64,000 bases of DNA from Cycas panzhihuaensis (taxonomy: Eukaryota; Cycadophyta), in the NCBI GenBank assembly GCA_023213395.1, contig CM041465.1, positions 97,781,741 through 97,845,740 of the forward strand, in the 5' to 3' direction. The notes under the pieces were generated by a model. It was not told the DNA's origin and did no database searches. It worked only from the letters and a program-made list of their open reading frames with translations. Every line of letters begins with the position of its first letter. Position 1 is the stretch's first letter. A program made the position numbers and the translations under genes. Below are positions 32,284 to 44,810 of this stretch, one piece after another.

Positions 32284-34997
32284 TGGATGTGCGTTTATGG
32301 GATAGCTACCTAATTGAGTAGGAATAATGAGGGTGATCAATGGCACTATTGGGTGCAGATAAGAACCTACGAGTAAGGCAAATACCACACAGGGCACCCC
32401 ATGCGCCAGAGTGCCAGTTCAGGCTCTGCAGATGGTATCTAGCTACCAAAAGGCAGTTCCCTACTTCCACTAGGAAAAGAGGAGGTAGAAGAGTGGTTAG
32501 GATGGATCTCGAAGAAGGGTCCTCCCACCCTTGGATGGCCAGAAGGGAAGAAAGAGAAACCCTCAAGGGTTCCCCATAGCAGAGGGAAACAAGTAGGTGA
32601 ATAACCTATGGCTGAGGCTTCCTTGGTTGCTTGGATGAGTGGAGGAAACCAAGGGGAAGTGTGAAGAGTAATCAAGAAGGGTGAGGGTGCTAAAGACACA
32701 CAAGCAAACTGAGCAAAACCAATGTAAGCTAAGACGGCAAGGGAAAAGCTTACAACCTAAAGGGAAAAGCTTAGGAGAAAAGTCTTCCTAAAACCTTTTT
32801 CTATAATAGATGAGATGTACAAAGGTGCTAAACTAAATGTAAACCAAAAGAAGATTCAATTTCCTTTTTCCTTTCAAGTGATCTAATTACTACTATGCAA
32901 GAACTTCTAAAGGAAAGAATAAAAATGAAGCAAAGGCACATACCTGGAATAGAGATGTGATTGAAGCAGTAGCGTTCCCATAAGGTGTCTAAGATCACTC
33001 CACAAAGCACGATGAAAGAGAGGGGTCATAGTAGGATGAAGCGTAGGGCTTCCTTACCTTCCCCAGGAGCAACACTAGAGTGCCAAGAAAGGAAAAAAGG
33101 ACGGTGATAATAGCAAATGAAATGCTATAATAAATATGAATACATATATTTACCCAAGAGAGAGGAAAAGGGATAAGTCCTTTGCATCCTCTGTGTACCT
33201 ATAAGTAAGTGAGAATTTCCCTTTCCGGAGAAAGGGTTCTAGCAATATAAAGTGGAATCCCAATAACATATATATGTATGTACCAAAAACAAGCCCCTAT
33301 ACATATACGTTAGCATTCATGAACCACAAGATTGCAATATCAAACTATGATGAAAACTATCCAAATGAATAATAGATAAGTTGGTAAGCCTCATAGTGGC
33401 CCACCTCCCATAACGAGCAACCCTACTTTCCCTCAAGAAGCCATAAGACAGCAAGGATAGGGTTGTACAAGGGCTACAAAATAGAGACAACCAAAGTGCA
33501 AGGAAGATCAAAGAGATCCTCAATAAATCAGAGTACTATGGGAAGCAAATTAGGTTGCTAAGAGCAAGGTTGAGCTAGGGACAAGTAGCTGGGGCTTATG
33601 CGTTGCCCAGATGGAGGATATAGGCCTACAAACTAGCATTGTAATAGGTGTAAACGCTGATCTCAATGGCTAGAAATAGGCTTCTAACTCTTAACCCCAC
33701 TCCAGGAGTAGCACGGGGCAAAGAGGAAGGTTTGGAGGGCGGGAGCCTCTTACGGAACATGAGAGTGGTGCGGAATCCACCCAGCACTATTCCAAACCTT
33801 ATGCAACCCTCTTTAGTCATTGTCCTAGGTGTGAAACGCAGGAAAAGAAGCCTAAACAACAGGGGAAACAATCCAAGACAAAGACAAGACGTAACCTCCA
33901 AAAACAACATAAGACAAGCTAGTGTAAACTATGTAAAACTGGGCATAAACTGGGCAAGGAAAGACCTTAGACCAATAAATACCTTTGGAGAAGATGGAAG
34001 GAATTTGCCTCTGCCAAAACCTGCTAGGAAGAGGCTGAGAAATTTGAAGAAGAGCTATGGAGTAGCAGGTGTGGAGTCCCTGCTAAGATGGCTGAAGGAA
34101 AGTCCTGTACTTGAGACCGCTTGATGGTTGCCTAGGTAAAGAGGCCCTGGAAACTCTTCAAGGAGGCCCTCTCCAAGGCATGCAAGGCATGAAGATGTCT
34201 GGCAGGCCAAAGGAGAGTTGGGCACTGGAGAGTGGTTGCAGGTCCTGGAACAGTAGTGGAGCAGTAGGAGACAGCAGACAGCAAGGCATTTTTCCTTGTT
34301 GATACTTCTAAAATGAGCCAAAAGATCCTAAAAATGAGTTGGGTAAGACTTAAATACCCAGCTACAACCCTAATGGAGTGATTAGGGCTTGGCTAGTAGT
34401 GAGTTGAGTCACGAGACATGTGGCAATTCTATAATAAATGCACGAATTGCCATGGCGGTTTTTAAAAATAAGTCATGATAATCGCACTGTGGTAAACTTT
34501 GTGGTACTGTGGTAGACGTCGTGGTACCACGAAATCTGCCGCAGTGTGGGAACAGAGGCCAAAACTGGCCCAAATAGCCAACCTAGTCTATGGACTAGTG
34601 ACCTAGGAGGCCGACAGGGGGGCAAGCCCACCTGCTCAGAGGTAGACAAGCAGATAAATGAGCTACATGAAGCAACAATGGGACTCAAAGGTGTGACAAG
34701 TCAACCAAACGACGATGGGTCATCACACGAGTGAGAATGACATGAACCAAATGGGTCTTAAGGTGAGTATGGCATAATGCAGGAAGTGATGCAGCCACCG
34801 GGGTGTCACACTCACTGGGAATATGCCCCCGCTATAGTTGTCATAGGCTAAATGAGTGTAGATAACATAAAACCATCTACGAAGATGTAGCATGCAAGCA
34901 AGTATTCCTCACAAAAGAAAACAACAATAAGATGAGAAACATACCTACACTTACCTAAGTCGACCACCCCGTATCCATTCCTGGAAGCCGGGAAACA
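32284..34997 (-). repeat. Element A 5' LTR (2714 bp)
   Basis: The outer end on the minus strand is TGTTTCCCGGCTTCCAGG and the inner end is CATCCA. TATA-like TATTTAAG is at 34349-34356 (complement). The exon-like segment at 33154-33198 is flanked by a TTATAG acceptor and a GTAAAT donor (weakened from GTAAGT in the other LTR). It differs from the other A LTR by roughly 10% over the stretch I compared. Confidence 0.93.
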
Positions 34998-35002
34998 TAA
35001 GG
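34998..35002. repeat. Target-site duplication of element A, right copy (TAAGG)
   Basis: Exact repeat of 3125-3129, directly outside the A 5' LTR. Confidence 0.93.
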
Positions 35003-36419
35003 TTATTAAGATCATTAGGATTTTAAGTAGGAACTGGATGAGGAAATTTTCTAGAAACATAAGGCCAAAGTTTGTTTATGATTAGAATATTCTTAACTTG
35101 TTTCTTCTAAGATAAGAAGTTATCACTGTTAGATACTTTGATGGTATTAGTTGTGATCATCTAAAATGCTATAGTGTATGTTATATGTCCTATTCTACCT
35201 AGAAAAGGTGATCTAAACTAGGATCTAAATTTTAGTATCTTCACTCCTAAATAACCTTGATAGTTAAGATAGTCTTCTCTAATGGCATACTTACTCATAA
35301 GTGGAAGCTTAAAGACCCAATATACCCAAAGATACATGGGCATTATGGAAGGCTCAATTGCCCCCCCTAACACCATTGACCCACCTGTGCCAAATTTATG
35401 ACCTAAATGATAGATCCTTGTCTAAGGGCATACTTCCAATCGAGGTGTTCACCATTTCTGAGTCTAGCTTAGTCTCTAAACTTGAAGATTTTAGGTATAA
35501 CACCTCAGCTTGCCACTGATTAGACCTAATAGCTAAAGGGCCTCTTTAATATCTACAGAATTTAAGAAGGACCAATAGCATATGCAGAGTGATAACTTTA
35601 GGGTTCCTAATTATTCCCCTTATAAGGCTGGTAATTGGGTGGTTCCTTTAGTCTTTATCCTTTTTAATGTTTTTAGTTAATGTTTTTTAAAATTACTGAT
35701 TAATAGATTTATTTTAATATTTTTAAGCAGAAAAATAGAAAAACATTGTAAAAACTGAAAAAATTACCTTAAAGTAAGGGAAAAAAGGCCTAAACATCTT
35801 TAAAAAATGATTAAAAGCCTATTAAAAAAGTAGCTTTAGGTTATGAAATATATTAAGAATATAATATTTTAGGGATATACTAAATTATGTAACCTAAAGT
35901 TTTTCAAACTATATAAAAATTAAATTTAGGAGTAGGATTTTGAAAAAATAAGATAGTAGTGAGGATATAGAAGCCAAATTCTCTTTGTTAAATTAATGAA
36001 TTCTTAATCTATCTTCTCTGTTGTAAAGTGAACTCATCCATGGTTAGTTTAAGTGGTCATATGTTATACTTATATCCATCCAATTATCTGTAAGAACTAA
36101 CTGAAGTTAGTAGAAAATTTTTAGTCCTTGGATCAATATAAAAAATAATGAATTAGAGCATAAATATGGTTATTTTATCTCTATATTTCTATTTGGGTCT
36201 CTCTAAACCAATCTCAAATCAACGACACCTAGTCTGCAAACAATAACAAAGGCACTACACATTATAAAAGGTGACATAAGCTAGCAAGAAATTAAAATAC
36301 CAATGTAGCTATAATATTAAATATTGAAACACTAATGTGACTATTAATAAATACTAGATCAAATTCTAAAAAGGCAATGCAAGGCTAGAAATAGTCCATA
36401 CAAAGACAAATTAAGTAAT
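35003..36419. other. AT-rich sequence; left part is the 5' side of copia I
   Basis: By position, the first part continues copia I beyond element A; how far it reaches is unclear because no second copia I LTR was found. The rest is AT-rich with short T and A runs and many stops in all frames. I see no gene, RNA or clear element in it. It forms the left flank of element C. Confidence 0.5.
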
Positions 36420-36424
36420 GAGGT
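36420..36424. repeat. Target-site duplication of element C, left copy (GAGGT)
   Basis: GAGGT directly precedes the C LTR start TGTTTCCC and is repeated at 53239-53243. Confidence 0.92.
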
Positions 36425-39132
36425 TGTTTCCCAGCTACCAGGAATGGGCTTGAGATAAGTCAACTCAGGTAAGCACAAGTATATACTTCTCACTTTCGTC
36501 CTCGCTATCGCTTGGTAGAAGTTGTTTAGAGTGTTGTTTGATGCACGCTTGCTTACCATTTGTGTGATCGCATTACCTTCTCTGCTTGATCACATTGCTT
36601 GTGCCTGCTGCACACTATTTAGCCTATGATGACCCACCATGGGGCACTCCTCAGTGAGTCATGTACCCCATATAGCACTCAGCTGCCTGCAACACCTCCA
36701 TAACTCCTTGAACATGGTTGTTGGTCACAATCCACTCGCATCAACACTCCTGACACCACTTTGAGTCCCCTTCTAGGTGTGATAGGACCCCTCCGAGACT
36801 TGTCTCTCTCTTTCTGCCACTTGCCAGCCACCTGGGCATGAGCTCCTAGCCTACTAGGCCTCTGCACACCCCTTTGTTTGGATATAGGCCTTGGTTCTGC
36901 CTTCATTTCGACTTTCAGTCCTACTGCCGCAAACTAAGCAGATGCGCAAAGTTCTTTGTAATCTTGTAAAGTTTTCCATGGTGCGACTGTTTAAACTCAT
37001 TTTTTTAAACCGCCTCAGTGATTCTTGCTCTTTTTACAGAATTACCATGTGGTACCCTTGAGTACTCACCCCCTCTATAACCCTAAACATTCGTTTAGGG
37101 TTGGGGTGAGTATAAAACCCAAAAATGAATCCATTTGCTCCTCTTCTTCACTCATTTTTTGTTCTCTACTCTAGCTCTCACTCTGCAACCTCCTTAGGAT
37201 CTACTCCTCTACTCTGACTCCTCTCCTATAGGTGCATCTGCTACACCTCAGGCCCTACTCCAGTGGCTCCAAGCTTCTTTTTGTAGGTCTATTTCATGGA
37301 AGGAGAGTATTCACAATAAATCAATAAGCAAACTCCAGGAACTAAGAGTGGCATCCATGTTTGCCTCCCCTTCAGCCTAAGTCTAAAAAGCCTATTTGAC
37401 ATAGGTTTTTTCCTCTAATTTTTGGTCAAATAAGGCTCCCCCCTTCTACCTTACAGGTACTCCTTCTAAGTCTTTTAGGTTTTCTTGGTTTTTTCCTTTC
37501 CTTTATGAGAAGTTTTGGGTCAATCTTTGCTCCTCTCCTTTCATTTCAGAGGAGCTTGCCTTTTGCTCCCTGTCTTGTAGTATTTCTCCTCCCTTCTCCC
37601 ACAAGCCCACTCTAGGGTGGTTGTGTAAGAGGGTTGCATAAGGTTGGATGAAGGGAAAAAGGCGAGATATGTCCCCTTATTGGCCTTCTCCCCAAGGGTT
37701 TACCCTTCCCTTCCTTCCTCTTCCACTTCATGCCTCTTTTTGGAGTTGGGCTAGGGATAGTGAGAGGCTATTTTTAGTTCTGAAAACAGTGTTGGTAGCC
37801 CTTACCATGCTGGTTTCAGACCTATACTCTTAGGTTTTGGGCATCACATAAGCCCCCAAACCCATATTAGTTCAGTTTTTGATCCTTGGCTTGCCCCAAC
37901 CTGATGATTTGCTGCACATAGCACTTTGTCTCTTGGGTCTATCTGTGCACCATTCCGTTGATTCGTTGTCTTTTCTACTTGCTATCCCAAACAGCCATCA
38001 TACTCTGGTTTTTTCCCACATAGGCTATGTGGAGGTACTTGTGGGTAGGTTGGCCATTCTGAGGCTAACCTCCTTATCTTAGTCATTACTTGGTGCTGCT
38101 AGATCTGAGTTTTGCTTGGTGATTTTAGAGTGGAATGAATTATTTTTAGCTTGATTTTTTAGCTATCTCTTGTATTTATATACATATTAGGCATACTTAG
38201 CAGCCCCCTCCTCTTGGAGGGAGAAACCTTTGTTGCGTGATTAGCAAGTTCACGACAATGAAAGTACGAAAGAGGTGGAATTCTTGACAAGTGAGTCCCT
38301 AATTAGTAGTGCTTTTGGTTCCTTCTTTACTTCCTTTTCTTGTTACTTTGCTTTCGCATATTGGGGAAGGTAAGGTAGCCCCTCGTCCATTTCCAGCAAG
38401 CATCATCAACTAGCCCCATACCCGCGCAGCGAGTTCGAGTGGACAAGTATGAAAGGAGCATAAGGATGCGATGTCCCAACCATGCTTCTCTCCAAGGTAC
38501 TCCTTTTCCCTTCTTTGTTCTTTTTCTGCTGTGTTTCTTTTATGCAAAATTTGCATGTTAAAGCCACATAGGAAACAAAGGGAATGAACACACTTTTTTA
38601 CATTTATAAATTCTTTTCTATAGTCGTTCACCTCATGTGTAGATAGGACTTAGGCGTGAGTCGCACACCTCTTAAGCCCCATCTAACCCACACGTAGAAC
38701 CATCTGTCTCTAGACTTACATTTGGTTCTTTTAGCGTACTTGCTTTACTTATAACACAACAACCTAAACTCAGTCTACATCCCTCTTCTATTTGAGATAG
38801 GTCATCGTATCTCACACACACCTACTTGCACATTGCCTTCTCCCTCCTGTGAGAAGATGCAACTTCCTAAAGTCCCCCTTCCTCTTCCTAACCATCTAAG
38901 GGATAGGTGGGCCTCCTTCTTTGGGACAACCTAAGACCTCGCCTTGCATCCTCCTTTCGAAGATTACCCTAAGGTAATTGGACACCATTCGTGGGTCCCG
39001 AATCTATGCTCTAGTGCACGGACGCCCTGCGTGGTGTTCTTCCTTGCCATTAGGATCCCATCTATAAACCAATCATACCTCATCTAGTTATTTTCTTCTA
39101 AGCATAGAAGACCATTCTATAGACGTGATTCC
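36425..39132 (+). repeat. Element C 5' LTR (2708 bp)
   Basis: It starts TGTTTCCCAGC and ends GTGATTCCA. It has a donor-like CTCAG|GTAAGC near 36468, TATAAAA at 37111-37117, and the exon-like segment at 38248-38290, whose acceptor here reads GCAA instead of GCAG. No coding sequence was recognised. Confidence 0.94.
37111..37117 (+). promoter_or_regulatory. Element C 5' LTR TATA box
   Basis: TATAAAA, 686 bp into the LTR. It is followed about 30 bp later by a pyrimidine-rich stretch (CTCCTCTTCTTCACTC) that could hold the start site. The right-LTR counterpart is TATAAGA at 51214-51220. Confidence 0.65.
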
Positions 39133-39133
39133 A

Positions 39134-39151
39134 CTGGAAACCATACTGGGG
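39134..39151 (+). other. Element C primer-binding site
   Basis: TGGAAACCATACTGGGGA, one base after the LTR. It differs from A and B at positions 4-5 (AA instead of TG). Confidence 0.72.
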
Positions 39152-39299
39152 ACTTACCAGTAGGGGAGCTAGTCTTGCTTCTATTTCTGTTGGTGCCATT
39201 GCTTTTCGGTAATCTTCCTTATTTTTCATTTCTGTTAGGCAGCCCCCAACGTGTGCTTCATATCCCCTTTCCTTCTAAGAACTTTAGCAAAGACATTAT

Positions 39300-41360
39300 A
39301 TGCGACGTTTCTCACATCATTTAGGAGGTTTGCCAACTTTATTAGAAGACCCTCCATATCACCTACTTCCATCATTAGAATCTGATTCGACAATGGAAGG
39401 CTATCCTTCTGACTGGGCATATCACGCCTTTACCTTAGGTACTCATGAGTTCCCCGCATCTATTCTAGGATCCACCCAAGAGGGTGATGATCCTATCTAC
39501 TACCTGGGTGACCAACATCACCCCCTTGACATCCATCCTTCTACCCATGTGGTAGAAGACCCATCTTCTCTTGAGGTTCATCCTTCGATTGGTGATTCTT
39601 ACGAGGAGCACCCTAAGGGGCCTACAACATTCGAGGTCCTATCCACCTCTTATGGTCATGTAGATACCCCTCCTGCTGACATGGTTGAAGCTATTAGCGA
39701 GTGCTTTCAAATGGCTCGTCTTCAATCGCATCCCAGGTGGTTTGAAAGTGTTTTGCATGGTGGAGCATCATCTTTATCCATTCCTTTGCCACTTTCTTCA
39801 TCTGCACCTGCCTCTCCTACTACCAGTAACCCTTTTATTCCTGCGCATTCGTCCAACTCCTTCCCTACACCAACTGTGGGGGTGAATGTTGCACCTTCCA
39901 TTCCTTATCATGGTCCTAGTTCTTCAGGATCTTCTCGTGGTATGTCTCTCTCCCAACTTGGGGTTAGCATACCTTTCCCTAGCCAAGCTAATCTGCCATC
40001 CCTTAATGTGGTGCATGTGTTCCCTAGTAGGCCTATGGGTCCTACTAACTCTTCAGCTACTAGTCATGTGGGACCCACTCCTACATATTCCTAAAACCAA
40101 CCTATTGGTCCTTTCTTTTACATACCCCCAAGTTATGCTTCTTAACCTTGGGGGTAGGTTAAAGGGAACCACCTCCTAGCTTACGGGGTGGACCGCTACA
40201 CCCATATAGGATTGCACCACCTACGGGTGGCCCACATGGGTAAAACCTAGTTCCACACCCTTCTTTTCTACCATCTAGCATGGCTTCTCACGCTGCGTTT
40301 TTGCAAAGGAACCTAGCTTCCTTTCAAGGTGCTTATTCTCAAGCCCCTTTTTAACAAGGGGTGCTTACCCAAGGAGGGATGGGTTTACCACCCCCATCTG
40401 TTCCTTGCCCATTTTCATTTGTCAATCCTATGGTCTATGCAAAGGTGTGTCTCTTTATGGACTATCGATCGATGCCATTGTTCGTTGAGGCACTAAGGAC
40501 CAACTTACCACCTCATCCTCCCGAAGTTCCTAAATTTGACGGAACTTCCTCATGAACAACAGTATATACGTAGTTTTTCTATGGCGTGTATTAATTACTG
40601 GGTTTACGACCACATATTGATGAAGTTATTTCTACGATCTTTGTAGGACAATGTTGTTAAGTGGTTTTATCACCTCCCTGCCCACTCTATCTTCTCATTC
40701 CAACAATTGGTGGACGCGTTTGTCAACTACTTCGATGTAGCTCATCCTTCCAAAGATAGAATGAAATCCCTCCTTTCACTCAAACAAGGTCACGATGAAA
40801 TAAATTGTGACTTTGTATAATGATTCCATGACCTTCTTCACTCCACTAAGGTCACGTTACCCGAGGAGTTGAAGAGAGACCTTTTCGTTAACACACTTTG
40901 CCCTGAAATACATGTGGAAGTCCTTAAAATGGGGGCGACTACATACGACTTTACAATTGCAAAGTTCTTAGCGTTAGAGGCTATTGAGATCCAAGCTGAA
41001 CTCAAGAGGCCTCTTAAGCCCTCACAACATTGTGAGGCACCTCCCTCAACCAAGGAAACTAAACCTTCACAACCCACCAGGTCTACTTCTCACCCGACTG
41101 AGAAGACCTTAGATCCCCTTACTTCTGCCATACGTTCATTTGAACATACGATGAAGGAGCTTAAACTTCAAGCCCCTTCATCACCAACTTCTAGTAAACA
41201 AATTCAGTAGGCCTCTCAAGCCACTCCTCTCGCGAGAGGTAATACCCAACCTTCTCAAGCAAGGAAAGCAGATCCTTCACTCGAGAAGAAGTGGTGTTCC
41301 ATCCACGAGGAGTGCTTCCATGATGACTCGCATTGTTGGGTGCAACACCCTCGTGATGCC
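39300..41360 (+). pseudogene. Element C gag with N-terminal extension
   Basis: The ATG lies 167 bp after the LTR. A 264-codon frame is open to 40094: 'LPTLLEDPPYHLLPSLESD', 'YPSDWAYHAFTLG', then a Ser/Pro-rich region. After stops and a frameshift the gag core appears at about 40530-41000 ('MKSLLSLKQGHDE', 'VEVLKMGATTYDFTIAKFLA'). A Lys/Pro-rich segment to 41210 follows, then the Cys/His cluster 'KKWCSIHEECFHDDSHC' near 41284-41335. This N-terminal extension is the best preserved of the three and is the copy to use for any fold search. Confidence 0.85.
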
Positions 41361-41599
41361 CCACAATGTAATTCATCTCCCAAGCAGGCCTTGAGGCCCA
41401 ATCTCGATTAACCTGTCCATAAGAATCCGTTCCCCAAATATGGGGAGTATGATCACAATACTCAACAAAGAAACAACTGAAACCGGGGTAGATCCCCTAA
41501 TTCTTGCCCTTCGCATGGTAGAGGGAAGGGTGCGTGAGATTCAACATCCTCCTCACATTCCCTTGACCGTCGTGCTCCTTCACCTTTGTGATCCTGCAA

Positions 41600-42400
41600 C
41601 AAGGGAAAGAAGGTAATTTATATGCTTGAGGCCACTCCCTTATATGCCCTAACTCAGTCTCAAGCTGTAAAAGAGGCAGTTGGAGCCTCTACATCTACAT
41701 CACACCTTGATCCTCCTCTGGAAGTTGTTCCTTCAGAGATACCTTCGCTTCCTAAGAACATTTCCATCCACCCTTGTCGCTTTGACTTTAGGAGAGACCT
41801 TACCCAACCCATAGGGAACGGTAAGCCATTTTCTATAGTTAAAGAGCTTCATACCGTGGCTACCAGGATGTCCATCATAAACATCTTGAAGAGATATCTC
41901 GAGCAATGAATGCTCCTTCTGGAAGCTTTAGGGTTGAATGACACACCTGTTTACACTTTGGGCATCACCCAAAGTCATAAACTCGTCATCTCCTTTGATC
42001 CTAAAGATCTTCCCCTAGCCGGTGAAAGAGAGTGCCAATGGAACTTCCCTTTTACCATCACCATAGACACACTTGATTGTACCTTGCAAAAGACTATTAT
42101 TGACAACGGTTCTTTCGTTAACGCTATGCCCTTACGTGTCATGCAAGAGCTCAGCATTTCCGCTTTGGAACCCATTCCATGGTAATGTCAAGGCTATGAT
42201 GGTACTGAGAAGACCCCATTGGGGTCCATCTCTATACCTCTCACACTCGAGGATAAGACCATCCTTGCTGACATCGTTGTTCTTAATGTGGACATTGATT
42301 ACAACCTCCTCTTAGGTCGACCATGGCTTGACTAAATGGGAGTTGCATGTTCCACTTGTTAGAGGCAACTCAAGTTTGTCCATAATGGGCAAATGAAAGT
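41600..42400 (+). pseudogene. Element C aspartic protease region
   Basis: The connector ('GKPFSIVKELHTVATRMSII') is followed by the active-site segment 'TIIDNGSFVNAMPLRVMQEL', with Asp at 42102-42104, then 'GYDGTEKTPLGSISIPL' and 'LLLGRPWLD'. A TAA follows Trp near 42182 and a TAG precedes the last part. As in B, the active site is D-N-G. Confidence 0.82.
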
Positions 42401-43190
42401 TGTCTCCCATGACTGGCCACCTATAAAACAAATCAGACCATCTATTCAAGCAAGTCATGGCTAGTTAAAGGGGAGTAAAGGCCCTTCTACTCATGCCTCG
42501 GCTTACTCCATTGGTATACCCAATCCATCTCACATCGAAGAAGACCCCACATCTTCTTCTTCTAGTCTCACGTGCTTCGCTCCTATTGGTGTTGAGAGCT
42601 ACAGGTACCTCACTTCATTCAGTGATGATGAGTCTTACGATGAGGATGAGGATTGTCTTTATCCTGTTTCTTTCCTTTGCACTAGTAGGATGCACCTATC
42701 CCATTCTAGATCCCCATCTAGAACCTTTCTCATAAGTGAGACTAGTCACTCTCTTGTGTCACATGTCATCACTCACACTGACTCATCCGTAGTTGGTTCT
42801 TCCTCTTCATCACCTCCCGCAGGTGATGGCTTCAAGGAATTCCCTTTTGCTTCTTCCAAGGAGCCCTTTTGAGACTCTTTGCTAGAGTCTCCTGAGGAAG
42901 ATAGGCAACTGGGTGACTATCACGGTCCTATTGTCCCCACTTCCTCTAGCACTTCATCTATTTAGAGTAAGGTCATCCATAGGGTGGATTATTTCAAAGA
43001 CGATAAAGCATTGCTTGAGCACTTAGTGGACTTCACACCCAACCTTCCTTCTAGTCACCATAGGCTTAGCCATGAGAAGATTCTCATGATTGGGTCCACA
43101 CTCACTGACCTAATCCCATCCCCTATTCCATCCCTTCCCGTTGACCTTACTCCCCTCCATTTTAAGGAGGGGAATGCCATGTGCATGGGG
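42401..43190 (+). pseudogene. Element C protease-RT linker
   Basis: A Ser/Pro/acid-rich linker ('FSDDESYDEDED' and 'VDYFKDDKALLEHLVDF'-type segments) homologous to B 17521-18330 and A 28344-28990. Several stops. No enzymatic motif. Confidence 0.7.
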
Positions 43191-44230
43191 GCAACCCAGG
43201 ATATCATCTTGGCCCCTGATAAGATCATTAAGGTTGGGATGGAATGCTCTCCTAATAAAGTAAGGGAGTACTCCCTTTTGTTCCAGGAGTTTTAGGATAT
43301 TTTTGCATGGGATTATTCTGACATGAAGGGAATTGACCCCTCCATTGTCACTTATAATCTCACCACCATTCATGGCACCCATCCCATACACCATAAGCAG
43401 TGTCCTCTCCACCCTAAGCTCTTAGCCACCATTAAGATGGAAGTCGAGAAGCTATTGGATGTTGGACTTATTACCTCCATCGATTACCCTAAATGTGTAT
43501 CCAACATCATCCCTGTTACTAAGAAGAACGGGCTTATCCAGATATGCATTGATTTCCATGACATTAATAACGTATGTCCTAAAGATAACTTCCCACTCCT
43601 CTTTATTGATCAAATCATTGATCGAACAGTTGGATTCAAAGTTATGTCCTTGATGGATAGCTTCTCTAGCTATAACCAGATCCAAATATCTCCTAAAGAC
43701 CACCACAAGACAGCCTTCACCACCTTATGGGGTACCTTTGCCTATAAGGCAATGCCCTTTGATCTTAAAAATGCAGGAGCCACATACCAGAGGGCTATGT
43801 ATTTTATTTTCTATGACCTCATCAACAACACGTTGGAGGTCTTTATGGATGACATGATGGGTCTCTCGTGTACTAGAGCCCATCATCCCTCTAATTTGTG
43901 GGCCATCTTCATGCGATATTGCAAGTATCATGTTAGACTCAACTTACTTAAATGTATGTTTGCCATCACCTTTGGCAAACTCCTGGGTTTCCTTGTGTTA
44001 AAGCAAGGGATCCAAATCGATCCAGATAAAGTTAAGGTAATCCTTGACATGCCGCCTCCTAGAACCCAATGATAGATCAAGTCGTTTCTAGGTAGGCTTG
44101 ATTTCCTTAGGCATTTTCTGGCAGACTTCACCATAAACGCTAAACCCCTTACAAACCTATTGAAGAAGGGAGCCCCCTTTGTTTGGTCTGACAAGACCTA
44201 ACAAGCCTTTGCAAGGCTTAAGGAAGCTCT
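43191..44230 (+). pseudogene. Element C reverse transcriptase
   Basis: The frame 43323-44072 (249 codons) is uninterrupted through the catalytic region: 'VEKLLDVGLITSIDYPKC', 'DFHDINNVCPKDNFPLL', 'DSFSSYNQIQISPKDHHKTA', 'DLKNAGATYQRAM', 'NNTLEVFMDDMMGLS'. It keeps FMDD. It ends at TGA 44070-44072, immediately followed by TAG, just after 'PPRTQ'. B has TGA at the same codon. A Lys-to-Cys change at 'YPKC' is private to C. Confidence 0.9.
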
Positions 44231-44708
44231 TGCTTTTGCTCCTACATTAGCACCCCCTAGCTTTGATAGGCCCTTCATCCTTTATACCTCAGCCACTGAC
44301 AAGTCCCTGGGTGCTATGCTGGCCCAGGAAGATGACTCAGGGGTCGAGAGAGCGGTCTATTTCATCAGTTGCCCTCTCATGGCTGTTGAACTTAACTACT
44401 CTCTAGCTGAGAAGGAATGTCTCTCCTTGGTCCATGTGACCAAAAAGTTTAGACATTACTTGCTCGGTAATACCACCATGGTAATCGTCCAGTCTGATCC
44501 CTTACGATATTTGCTTACTCGTACAGACTTGACAGGTAGGATAGGCTATTGGACTGTCTTACTTCAAGAGTTTAACCTTCAAATCATTAATAGGAAGTCA
44601 AAAAAGGGAATGGTAGTGGCAGAGCAACTAGCCGATGCCCCCATTCCCAGCACGTGCTACGTTCTTGTTGATGGCTCTCTCCCTAACGAGTCTATCCTGA
44701 CCATTTAG
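44231..44708 (+). pseudogene. Element C gypsy-type RNase H
   Basis: 'PSFDRPFILYTSATDKSLGA', 'VYFISCPLMAVELNYSLAEK', 'FRHYLLGNTTMVIVQSDPLR', 'VVAEQLADAPIP'. Open from 44316 to 44708. The acids corresponding to TDKS, AEKE and QSDP are all present, so this is the most complete pol RNase H here. Confidence 0.84.
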
Positions 44709-44810
44709 GGCACCTCTCCTCATTCGCTCGCTGATAGCGAGTGGTATGGAGACATTATACGGTATCTCACTTAGCAGGAATACTGCCTTGAAGCCAGCAA
44801 CAAAGTGAGG

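Larger units (their letters stand above)
3130..34997 (-). mobile_element. Element A: Tat/Ogre-like Ty3/gypsy retrotransposon, interrupted by element B
   Basis: A minus-strand element with LTRs at 32284-34997 (5') and 3130-5844 (3') and matching TAAGG duplications. Without B and its duplicated target it would be about 15.1 kb, against 16.8 kb for B and C. The difference is mostly a deletion near 6.2 kb that removed the archaeal-type RNase H ORF and the antisense promoter. Lineage assignment rests on the RT segment 'KNAGATYQRAM', the protease-end signature 'LLG.PWLDQMGA', the integrase segment 'SPYYPQANG', the long LTRs and the antisense gene, all typical of non-chromoviral Tat-type elements. 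LTR divergence is near 10% by eye in the stretch compared, higher than in B, consistent with A being older. Confidence 0.92.
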
